A DNA stretch of 64,000 nt, taken from Lachnoclostridium sp. UBA1308 (GTDB lineage: Bacteria > Bacillota > Clostridia > Lachnospirales > Lachnospiraceae). The translations under genes were made by a program, and so were the position numbers. The stretch is taken from assembly GCA_002307215.1 (NCBI GenBank), contig DBTU01000023.1, positions 126,777-190,776 of the forward strand, given 5' to 3'. This document shows, one piece after another, positions 44,341-52,680 of the stretch. The notes beneath the pieces are model-generated. The model was not told where the DNA came from and searched no databases. It saw only the letters and a list, made by a program, of their open reading frames with translations. How positions within the stretch are numbered: position 1 is the first letter of the stretch; every line of letters begins with the position of its first letter.

Positions 44341-47300
44341 ATGGATACAGCCGGAAGAGTATTAGCAATAATAATAGTCGTAATTATAATAATTTTTATG
44401 CCAATACAATATATAGCGCAGGCACAAGTTGAATCGGCTGATAATATTGCTAATACATTGACTGCAGAGTTTACCGATAAGGGCAGACAACGGGGATATA
44501 TTACATCGGATATGTATGACGATTACCTTGAAAACGTTGAAAAGACCGGAGATATGTATGACATCGAAATGGAAGTGTCTCATCCGGTAACCGGAAAAGA
44601 AGAAGTCTTAGGAAATCTTACAAATAGGCTGGATTCTGTGTCTGATCTAAAAAGTGCAAATAAAAGTAACAATTTTCTTAAGCTGTCAGGTGAATCAGTT
44701 CATGTACACTCAGCTGATTGTTATGCAGGTACATTACATGTGTGTAATGGTACTAGCTGTGTACATGCTGATGGTAGTTATGGTGTTGTAGTAGCAGCAA
44801 CCACAATGGGTCTTTATTATTCGTTTGATGGTTTATCGTGGCAAGCTGGAAAAATGTATTGTGGAGTAAGTGATGTAACATACGGTAATGGTAAATTCGT
44901 AGCAGTAGGCGGTAATTGCTCTTATTCATCTAATGATGGAGTAACATGGCAACAAACAATTGTAACAGGAGTTTATTTTTATAAAATAGCTTATGGTAAT
45001 GGTGTTTATTTAGCAACGGCTTCTTCAAGTGGTTATTCATACTTATTTACCTCTACAGATGGAATCCATTGGCAGTCAATTAGTTATCTTAATAATTCGT
45101 CATATAGTTATATAGATGTAGCATACGCTAATGGTATTTTTTATCTCACATCAAAAAGGGATACACAATATGACGCCTACCTTCCAATAGGAGCAACATT
45201 TGGTACGGTAAACACGTCTAATATGACATCTTATTCAGGAGTTTCATGGGGATTAGCCGAAGGAGTAGGGAACATTTATTCCGTTAATGATAAATCTGCT
45301 TTCGTTGAAGGGGGAGGAGTATTAAAACTCACAAGAAATTGGGTTACCTCTATCAGCGGAATAAGTCCTACATCAATAGTGGGGTTTGGAAACAACAATT
45401 ATGTGTTAATATCAAATCAAAAGATATATACGTCAACGACAGGAAATTTAAATTCATGGACTCAGATAGCGACAGCAACCTTTTCTGATACACCAACGGC
45501 TTTCATATATTTTTGTGGTAAATACTTAATTTCATCAAATGGCGCATCGGGAGCACATGTGTACACAAGTTCAGATGCAAAAACATGGGATAGTACGAAT
45601 TGCCCGTCAACTTATGCTCTTGCGAGTAACGTAGATGGGGGATCGGATCTTGTTAACCGTGGGACTTGTATTAAAATCGGAAAATATTATGATTCAAATG
45701 GCAATGAAGTACAGCCTATATGTGATAAAGTTGTCACATCCATTACTGCTACAAATCCGAATCAGACTGTAAATTTTGGTGACAGTATTGTAACAACGGC
45801 AACAGCCAATTATCTTGACGGACACACAGGAACGGTTACCTGTAGCAGTAACTTTGATAAAAATAAAGTCGGTACCCAAACAGTTACCCTGATCTACTCC
45901 GGTCTGGTGGATAATGCAAAGACCAATGGCACAAAAAATATTACGATAAACGTCATTGTAAAACCCGCCAAAAGTCTAAGTTCAATAACTGTATCTCCTC
46001 CGACACAAACAGTAAAAAGGTATAGCGTACCTGACTTAATAGTAACGGCTTTTTATAGTGATGGATCCAACCGGATTTTGTCTGCTACAGAGTATAGCTT
46101 AAGTGGGTTTGATCAATCTTTATTAGGACTACAAATCGTAAATATAGGATATTCGGAATTTAGCATTACAAAAACTGCCCCTGTATCCATTACGGTGACT
46201 AAGTTAACAACGGTATGTCCTGTCTGTGGAACGGAATATGAATTAGATGAAAACGATGTGGATCAAGGTTGTCCAAATTGTAGAGATGAAATAGTTGGTA
46301 TTAGTGCATCACCCGATGAAATGATTGTTCACCGGGGCGAAAGTTTAAATGTAACTGTTATGGCATCTTATGCTAATGGCAAAACTGGAGTAATTGCAGG
46401 ATGGGGTAGCAATTACAACCCGGACACGCCAGGAGATCAGATGGTTAAGATAACCTATTTATCCCTTTATACTTATGTTTATGTGAATATCATAAATACA
46501 AGAATCTGTCCTACCTGTGGTACAGAGTATGATCTCAATGATGACGGTACAGATCTTGGGTGCCCTAAATGTAGCGGAACGGTAGTCAGTATAGATATTT
46601 TACCAAAGGATTTGACAATAAATTTAAAAGACAAACTTAATTTAACTGTAACTGTAACTTATTTGGACGGTCACACAGCCGTAGTAAACGGTTGGTATAC
46701 GGATTTTTTAGGTGACATAGCAGGAACCTATGATGTTACCATTTATTATAAAAAGGTATTTGATACTATAAAGGTAACGGTAACTGACAATCCGGTAACG
46801 TGTCCGTACTGCGGGTTATCCTATAATTATTCCGATTACCCCAAGGGGTGTCCGATCTGTTCGGTCAAAATTACTGGCATTGAAGCATCATTAAGAGACG
46901 GAGGAACTCAGGTAATATATCATTCCATGCCAAACATTCAAATAACCCGAATATATCAGGATACTCATAAGGATCTAACCTATAACGGATGGACTATAAG
47001 TGGATATGAGCAAGACAAGTTAGGTGAACAGACGGTTACGGTTTATTTTGATGATTTTAGTACTACGCTAACGTTTGAAGTAATTAAAAATCCTTATTTA
47101 ATCACTTGTCCAATATGCGGTACACAATATTATCTTGATGATGATGGAACCGATCCGGGGTGTCCCTACTGCTCTGCCGGAGCGGATGAAGGAACTGCAT
47201 TAATATATTTTGATATTACATATACAGATGCAATATTAGAAGTGCTTTATAAAGATGGAATTTATCGCTTTCAGAAGGGGGACTATTTCACAGTAAGTAC

Positions 47301-47409
47301 AACTAAAATGGGAGTGTCATTACACGAAAGATTGCAGAAAATCTTCAACAACACAGGAAATGATTTACGTAAAGAGAGTTATTCCTGCGGAGGGGAGGTA
47401 ATGACATAA
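44341..47409 (+). CDS. giant surface protein: BNR-like propeller, Ig-like modules and four zinc knuckles, 1022 aa
   Basis: An uncleaved-looking hydrophobic start (residues 7-22) and a helical stalk (YITSDMYDDYLENVEKTGDM) precede a His/Cys segment (VHVHSADCY). A BNR/YCF48-like propeller follows (about 145-440; repeats such as SSNDGVTWQQ and TSTDGIHWQS), then five Ig-like modules of about 75 residues. Four of the gaps hold rubredoxin-like knuckles of the form C-P-x-C-G...Y...D-x-G-C-P-x-C, near residues 625, 723, 820 and 922, so the Ig+knuckle unit repeats every about 98 residues. The end (TYTDAILEVLYKDG, FQKGDYFTV) matches the next protein. Probably a pilus-associated adhesin; the metal is unproven. 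AAGGAGG before ATG 44341. Confidence 0.7.
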   Translation: MDTAGRVLAIIIVVIIIIFMPIQYIAQAQVESADNIANTLTAEFTDKGRQRGYITSDMYDDYLENVEKTGDMYDIEMEVSHPVTGKEEVLGNLTNRLDSVSDLKSANKSNNFLKLSGESVHVHSADCYAGTLHVCNGTSCVHADGSYGVVVAATTMGLYYSFDGLSWQAGKMYCGVSDVTYGNGKFVAVGGNCSYSSNDGVTWQQTIVTGVYFYKIAYGNGVYLATASSSGYSYLFTSTDGIHWQSISYLNNSSYSYIDVAYANGIFYLTSKRDTQYDAYLPIGATFGTVNTSNMTSYSGVSWGLAEGVGNIYSVNDKSAFVEGGGVLKLTRNWVTSISGISPTSIVGFGNNNYVLISNQKIYTSTTGNLNSWTQIATATFSDTPTAFIYFCGKYLISSNGASGAHVYTSSDAKTWDSTNCPSTYALASNVDGGSDLVNRGTCIKIGKYYDSNGNEVQPICDKVVTSITATNPNQTVNFGDSIVTTATANYLDGHTGTVTCSSNFDKNKVGTQTVTLIYSGLVDNAKTNGTKNITINVIVKPAKSLSSITVSPPTQTVKRYSVPDLIVTAFYSDGSNRILSATEYSLSGFDQSLLGLQIVNIGYSEFSITKTAPVSITVTKLTTVCPVCGTEYELDENDVDQGCPNCRDEIVGISASPDEMIVHRGESLNVTVMASYANGKTGVIAGWGSNYNPDTPGDQMVKITYLSLYTYVYVNIINTRICPTCGTEYDLNDDGTDLGCPKCSGTVVSIDILPKDLTINLKDKLNLTVTVTYLDGHTAVVNGWYTDFLGDIAGTYDVTIYYKKVFDTIKVTVTDNPVTCPYCGLSYNYSDYPKGCPICSVKITGIEASLRDGGTQVIYHSMPNIQITRIYQDTHKDLTYNGWTISGYEQDKLGEQTVTVYFDDFSTTLTFEVIKNPYLITCPICGTQYYLDDDGTDPGCPYCSAGADEGTALIYFDITYTDAILEVLYKDGIYRFQKGDYFTVSTTKMGVSLHERLQKIFNNTGNDLRKESYSCGGEVMT

Positions 47410-47410
47410 A

Positions 47411-49723
47411 ATGAAGCCCTTAGATTATATCATTGATGGAATACTTGCTATATTGGCATTGTTTTTCTTTACTCTATTATATTTTGGTTACAAACAGGAC
47501 TCCATTACAGCTACGTTAGTACATACAGATGCTGTTACCTTAGTGGATGAAGTCCGGAGCAAAGGATATCTTGACAAGGATATGTATGATGATTTCTTAG
47601 AAAAATTATCAAAAACAGGCTTGCTTTATGATATATCCTTAAAACATAGAAAAACTAATATAGAACCCAAATACAGGCTACGGACTCCGGAAGAAATAAT
47701 AGAATCGCAAGAGGTACAATATAGTGGGAGTAACGTCTATAACCATTTTAACATTACGACTGCTATCCCCATGGTTAATGATCCAATTAGCCCCGGCAGT
47801 TTAAACACGGAAACAAATGAAAGTATAATAGCAGCCGCAGTGAACACACCAACATCGTCTAGTCACACGCATACCGACGCTTGCTATATTGGTCACAAAC
47901 ACACCACTAAGCCGGATAATACATTTACTCATACACATCAACATACCTCGGCTTGTACTTGTTACTTATCTTTAGCTAGTGTATTTGCTGTCTGTGCAGA
48001 TTGTGGAAAAACGTATTTAACTTCACAGGTTAGTTGGTATTGGGATACTGTATCAAAGACCACTCGGGTAGGAACCAATTGGTCAGATGATAAATGTCCC
48101 TATTGTAGTTCAAAGAGTGTCGCTTCTTCGTATGTGAAACGAGCTTATAGCTATTCTTGTGGGTACAGTATAGATATTGATGGTGATGGGTATACGGACA
48201 ACGTAGGTACCTCAGCTACCTATCAGTATACAATGTCTTCCCCGCAAATTTATAACAATACAGATAATGGGTGGGGTACAAGCGAATATTGGAGCACAAA
48301 CTATACCGAAACCAGAGGGTGTTATACATATCATCAGCATGGATATTTACCGGGATATGGTAAAAATTCATTTTTTCAATATTTTAATCATGGAACAGCC
48401 AATGAAGCAGTTAACACAGTAAATCTAATGAATATATATGGCGTACATTCTTTTTGCAGTATTCCAAAAAATTATTCATTTGCACTGTATTTATATAATG
48501 GCAATTTAAGTGCCGCAACTGATATTACCGCATTGTTGCAAACGGATGGAACAGTACTCTTTAAATTAAATGGTGTTTATGGATATGGATTATCATCATA
48601 CGCTAATTTTCCGAGTACTCTAACGGAGGCACAATTTACTTATTGGCTTAGTGATGTAGATCATTTTCAAAGCTTCATGGTTCAATATGGAGGAACAATC
48701 TTTTCTGACTTCAATAATTTTAAAGATGCATATTGTAGCTATAATTATTCATCATGGGTAGATATATGTAAAGAAACAATCACTGGTTCGTGGTATTTAA
48801 GCTGTGGTCAGCCGGTGAACGATACTGCTCTTTGTAGCCAGGTGGTCACCTCTATCGTTGCAACAAATCCCTTACAGACGGTATATGTCGGAGATCCAAT
48901 TATAACCACTGTTACTGCCACCTATTTGGACGGATCAACCAAAGTGATAGCCTGTACCGCAACCGGATATGATACTTCAAAAACAGGTACCCAAACGGTC
49001 ACACTTACATATTCCGGATTGGTAGATACTGCGAAAACTACCGGAACGAAAACCTGTACAATTACAGTTACTGTAATCCCTAAGACAAAGAGTTGTGCTA
49101 ATGGTCATACTTATAGTCTTAACTCGGATGGCTCAGACCCGGGATGTCCATACTGCAAAGCATGGCTGAAAAGTCTTGAAATTACAACGCCTACAGTGGC
49201 AAACATCACCATTAATCGGGGCACTACACTGCAGGGAAACGGAGTAACTTTACTTGCTATATATATGGATGGACATGAGGAATATGTTACAGATACATAT
49301 GTAGACAATCTTGATAATAAATACATTGGCAATCAGGACGTTACTATCAGTTATAAAGGTCTTTCTGTTACGCTAAAAGTTACTACAAAAAAGAATTTGA
49401 CACTTTGCCCGGTATGTGGACGTTACTATGAGTTGTATCCGGATGATAGTGATCCCGGATGTCCATACTGTGCGGCAAAGACCCCAATCTTTTCCGGTAC
49501 TGTATATAAATATTATGAGGAATGTTATACCGATGATATTATGAAAGAAATTTATGATGATGGAAGTGGAAGATACATTTTATTCAGTGGCGACTATTTA
49601 AAGATTGAAATTAAGAACAGTTCCCGGAGTATTGGAGGTAAACTTACAGCTGTACTTTTTAAATTTCTTGCTGATGGCAGTATTCAGACAGAATATGGAG
49701 GGTACATAAGACAAAATGGATAA
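47411..49723 (+). CDS. second giant surface protein with His/Cys repeats, Ig-like modules and zinc knuckles, 770 aa
   Basis: A paralogue of the preceding protein at both ends: hydrophobic start then SKGYLDKDMYDDFLEKLSKT, and a C-terminal YTDDIMKEIYDDG...SGDYLKIEI. In between: HTHTDACYIGHKH and THTHQHTSACTCY (His/Cys motif found in many clostridial surface proteins), a zinc ribbon (CADCG...CPYCSS), a Tyr/Ser-rich domain of about 230 residues, two Ig-like modules, and knuckles CANGH...GCPYC (about 561) and CPVCG...GCPYC (about 666). GGGGAGG before ATG 47411, one base after the previous stop. Possibly the partner subunit of the same surface structure. Confidence 0.7.
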   Translation: MKPLDYIIDGILAILALFFFTLLYFGYKQDSITATLVHTDAVTLVDEVRSKGYLDKDMYDDFLEKLSKTGLLYDISLKHRKTNIEPKYRLRTPEEIIESQEVQYSGSNVYNHFNITTAIPMVNDPISPGSLNTETNESIIAAAVNTPTSSSHTHTDACYIGHKHTTKPDNTFTHTHQHTSACTCYLSLASVFAVCADCGKTYLTSQVSWYWDTVSKTTRVGTNWSDDKCPYCSSKSVASSYVKRAYSYSCGYSIDIDGDGYTDNVGTSATYQYTMSSPQIYNNTDNGWGTSEYWSTNYTETRGCYTYHQHGYLPGYGKNSFFQYFNHGTANEAVNTVNLMNIYGVHSFCSIPKNYSFALYLYNGNLSAATDITALLQTDGTVLFKLNGVYGYGLSSYANFPSTLTEAQFTYWLSDVDHFQSFMVQYGGTIFSDFNNFKDAYCSYNYSSWVDICKETITGSWYLSCGQPVNDTALCSQVVTSIVATNPLQTVYVGDPIITTVTATYLDGSTKVIACTATGYDTSKTGTQTVTLTYSGLVDTAKTTGTKTCTITVTVIPKTKSCANGHTYSLNSDGSDPGCPYCKAWLKSLEITTPTVANITINRGTTLQGNGVTLLAIYMDGHEEYVTDTYVDNLDNKYIGNQDVTISYKGLSVTLKVTTKKNLTLCPVCGRYYELYPDDSDPGCPYCAAKTPIFSGTVYKYYEECYTDDIMKEIYDDGSGRYILFSGDYLKIEIKNSSRSIGGKLTAVLFKFLADGSIQTEYGGYIRQNG

Positions 49724-49752
49724 TAGATAACGGTTCAGGAAAGGGATTGTAA

Positions 49753-50805
49753 ATGAAACTTTATCATTTTATTATATTGTTTGCAATTATTGCCTTAGCT
49801 ATAACATTTGTGCTAGATATACAGACAGCTGATTTAAAGGCTGTGGTAAACAATAAAGAGCATATTGACCAATGCCTAGATACGGCTATAGATGATGGTG
49901 CTACAAGTCTAATTCAAGTTGATAATAACAATAACCTAAATATAAATAAGTATGCAGCATTAGATAGCTTTTTTGTCTCCCTCTATTCATCGTTTGATAT
50001 AATTTCCGATAAGGATGAGATACAAAAGATGGATTTATATATACCGGTAGTAACGGTGACCATGAATGATGGTTACTATATTTACTATAGTGATACGTAT
50101 AAAAGTGCAGACGGAAAAGCACATTTAATAAAAAAATGGTCAGAAAAATTCCCATACTATTATGAGGATTCAGATTTTATATATGGATTTACATTAGAGG
50201 ACAAGGTAAATCTATATGATAAAAATAAGATTTTAGATTCCACCGGTGGGCAGACAGTATATAAATTAGATTTTCACGATTTACAGACAAAGGAGGAATA
50301 TGCGGATTTTCGAAGTAAAAGACCCGGCAGTATCCTTCTATCGAACGAAGCTTTTAATAGCATTAAAAAAGACACTTTTATTACGTGCATTGAAAACACG
50401 ATGGCTTATTATACAAGCCGACATAATAGCATTGCATCACAGTACGGCATTACCTATGATTTTTCCCTACCGGCAGTAGGTAAAGACGAATGGGACTACA
50501 ATATGCAATCGAACAGCATGTTTGTTGTGTTTCAGGGCTATCCATATGGAGATGAGACCGGAGAAACATATAACCGGATTGCGTCCGCAGCTGCAAAGAT
50601 CACAAAAAATGATGTCTACTATTTGGAGCAAGTAGGGTGGTATCTTATCTATCATAAAAGTACTTGTCCTAAGCTCAAAGAGAGCGGAATTATATCTAGT
50701 GAAGAGCCTTATTATAGTGTAGAGGCCTGTGCTATAGCAGGAGCTTATGCTTGCCCATATTGTTCGAAGGGAACAGGAGTATATGCGCCTGATTACACGC
50801 CTTAA
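49753..50805 (+). CDS. membrane-anchored protein with Ada-like C-terminal zinc motif, 350 aa
   Basis: Hydrophobic anchor (residues 4-20), then a helical segment DQCLDTAIDDGATSLIQV reminiscent of the TadE/TadG stalk, and a beta-rich domain (MDLYIPVVTVTMNDGYYIYY). The last 40 residues hold YHKSTCPKL, then SVEACAIAGAYACPYCSKG, i.e. C-x-n-A-x(3)-G-Y/A-x-x-C-x-x-C, resembling the Ada-type zinc-binding tail seen at the ends of extracellular nucleases. It may cap or tether the surface structure. AGGAAAGGG before ATG 49753; last clear gene of the operon. Confidence 0.6.
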   Translation: MKLYHFIILFAIIALAITFVLDIQTADLKAVVNNKEHIDQCLDTAIDDGATSLIQVDNNNNLNINKYAALDSFFVSLYSSFDIISDKDEIQKMDLYIPVVTVTMNDGYYIYYSDTYKSADGKAHLIKKWSEKFPYYYEDSDFIYGFTLEDKVNLYDKNKILDSTGGQTVYKLDFHDLQTKEEYADFRSKRPGSILLSNEAFNSIKKDTFITCIENTMAYYTSRHNSIASQYGITYDFSLPAVGKDEWDYNMQSNSMFVVFQGYPYGDETGETYNRIASAAAKITKNDVYYLEQVGWYLIYHKSTCPKLKESGIISSEEPYYSVEACAIAGAYACPYCSKGTGVYAPDYTP

Positions 50806-51293
50806 AAAAAGGGGATGATATGAGAAACAATAAGTTTTCCATTAGTGGAGAAAGTGAATATCTTAATTTTGGGAAATAATATTAATTGAACCCCAATATA
50901 GCAAAACAGGATTAGATGATGGTATAAATAACTCAATAGTTGAATTGTGATGGAACGGATATAAATCAATATGACAAGATTGGAATTAATTATAAAAACC
51001 TAAGAAATAAGCCTTGGGTTAGCGTGACAATGTTTGTAAAATATAGGTTGACATATAAAAATACATATTATATATTAAATGTATATTAATGTATTTTATG
51101 GTTTGAATATCAAGCCAATTGTTTGACCGTTTATGATCCTTAGTCATTTACCAAAATGATTAAGGATTTTTTATTAACGGACTATTATTTTAATGATTAG
51201 CCAAGTGATGGTTTCGCAAAAAAAGGCAAACTTATAGTCCGGGCTATCACAAAAGAAATTATTCTTGGACAAAGGAAAAGGAGGATATAAAAT
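50806..51293 (+). other. degenerate region at the end of the Tad-like locus
   Basis: A 19-codon ORF (50820-50879, product MRNNKFSISGESEYLNFGK) starts 15 nt after the last gene with a GGGGAT ribosome site. Shifted by two bases, the frame continues as LIEPQYSKTGLDDGINNSIV until TGA near 50950. This looks like the 5' end of a frameshifted, eroded gene. No other coding sequence precedes 51294. Confidence 0.4.
51136..51172 (+). terminator. intrinsic terminator of the Tad-like locus
   Basis: ATCCTTAGTCATTT pairs with AAATGATTAAGGAT and is followed by six T. Confidence 0.85.
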
Positions 51294-52613
51294 ATGAGGA
51301 AATGTGTAGTAAGGAGTGTTGGGGTACTGATGGCATTGGTCCTGTTCGGTACATCAATGAATGTCGTACCGCCGGTAAATGCTGAAGCAGCAACCTTGTA
51401 TATTACAGCAGAAAAATTTGCTGAAGCCTTGGTGAAAGAAATAGACATTAAGCCTGGAAGTCAGGATGTGTTTAATGGATATTACAGCGTTTTGATTGCA
51501 TCAGGGATAATGAACGAAGGTGATTGTTCCTCACCGGAGGCATATGTCACGAGAGGAACAGCAATGATTCTATTGAATCGTGCCGACGAATACCTTTACG
51601 GAAATACGCTTGAGGAAGAAGTGGTACAGATGGTCATTGATAAGCGTATCTCGGATATCAAAACAGTCGAGGAAGGTAAAAGAGTGGATGTGGCTAAGGC
51701 ATTTCTTAAGGGTTATATGAAGGGCTACTCGAACGGGACCTACAGTACGAATCGGAGAATGAACCTTACGAGTAAGATGACCAAGAGCGGTGCCTTAAGC
51801 TGTATCAAGCTGCTAAAGAATCAAAAGTCCCGGGCAAAAATCAGCCCTGACGGACAGCTGATCAGAACCACCAAGTTGCCCCTTTCGGCAAAGAAGTTCC
51901 CTTATATTTTGGCCAGCTATCCAAATTCCTATTATGATTGGAAGCTAATATATGAATGTGGGAACGGTTGCTATGAAAGCGAAGGGAAGAAGTATCCCAA
52001 TGTAAATCTGGTACAGTATGCCGCCCCAGTGGACATTGATAAAATCAAGGGAGTGGATGACTTCGATGCGGGCTTTGGGGAAATTAGAAAGAAGTATCTG
52101 ATTTCCTGGGTAGACAAGGTGCAGAGCTATCTGGAGCATGTCTTCAGTGTCAATTATAAGACTATTGACGAGGAGTGGATGGACGAGGTGGCAGAGACTG
52201 ATTATTCGTATGGGGAAAGGATTGAAAAGGGCTATAGGGCTGACCTTGAAGAATATGTAACGGCTATGAAGGAAAACAAGACGATTGTGGAGTACTCCAA
52301 GATCCGGGTGGACGGCTCCTCCTTGTATTACTTTAATGGAAGCTTTTACCTCAGAGCATATGTACAGTACCGTATCGTATCCTCGAAGATAAAGTACGGA
52401 GTGGATGCGGATACGCTGATTATGGAAGAACCCTATAATGACATTCTGTGGAGCAGAGCGACAACGGTTGATTTTACAGGCTTTACGTTAGGCAAATGGA
52501 GAGAATGCGGCTACGACATTTGTCTTGATACATATACAAGCAAGACGAATATAGGTGTGACGGTAGCCTATTTGAATGAATACTATTGTAAGCAGTATCC
52601 TGTTACAAAGTAG
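51294..52613 (+). CDS. secreted protein with S-layer-homology-like region, 439 aa
   Basis: Sec signal peptide (MRKCVVRSVGVLMALVLFGT..., cleavage near AEAA). Residues about 30-165 resemble paired SLH modules (ASGIMNEGDCSSPEAYVTRG, FLKGYMKGYSNGTYSTNRRM), which bind cell wall polymers. The remaining 270 residues are Tyr/Trp/Lys-rich with no family I recognise (PYILASYPNSYYDWKLI). GAAAAGGAGG precedes ATG 51294. It is followed by a hairpin and then the DUF5704-like gene, so the pair may be a wall-anchoring partner set for the locus upstream. Confidence 0.65.
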   Translation: MRKCVVRSVGVLMALVLFGTSMNVVPPVNAEAATLYITAEKFAEALVKEIDIKPGSQDVFNGYYSVLIASGIMNEGDCSSPEAYVTRGTAMILLNRADEYLYGNTLEEEVVQMVIDKRISDIKTVEEGKRVDVAKAFLKGYMKGYSNGTYSTNRRMNLTSKMTKSGALSCIKLLKNQKSRAKISPDGQLIRTTKLPLSAKKFPYILASYPNSYYDWKLIYECGNGCYESEGKKYPNVNLVQYAAPVDIDKIKGVDDFDAGFGEIRKKYLISWVDKVQSYLEHVFSVNYKTIDEEWMDEVAETDYSYGERIEKGYRADLEEYVTAMKENKTIVEYSKIRVDGSSLYYFNGSFYLRAYVQYRIVSSKIKYGVDADTLIMEEPYNDILWSRATTVDFTGFTLGKWRECGYDICLDTYTSKTNIGVTVAYLNEYYCKQYPVTK

Positions 52614-52619
52614 CGCAAT

Positions 52620-52656
52620 AATATAAACCCGTTAGGAAGATTAACGGGTTTATATT
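52620..52656 (+). terminator. hairpin between the SLH-like and DUF5704-like genes
   Basis: AATATAAACCCGTTA pairs with TAACGGGTTTATATT, followed by TTC. It could attenuate transcription into the next gene. Confidence 0.65.
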
Positions 52657-52680
52657 TTCAAAGGATAAAGAGGAGAAATT

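Noticed and set aside
44341..49723. Prophage tail fibre proteins
   Set aside because: No phage structural, packaging or lysis genes around; N-terminal anchors and the TadA-like operon context fit surface proteins better.
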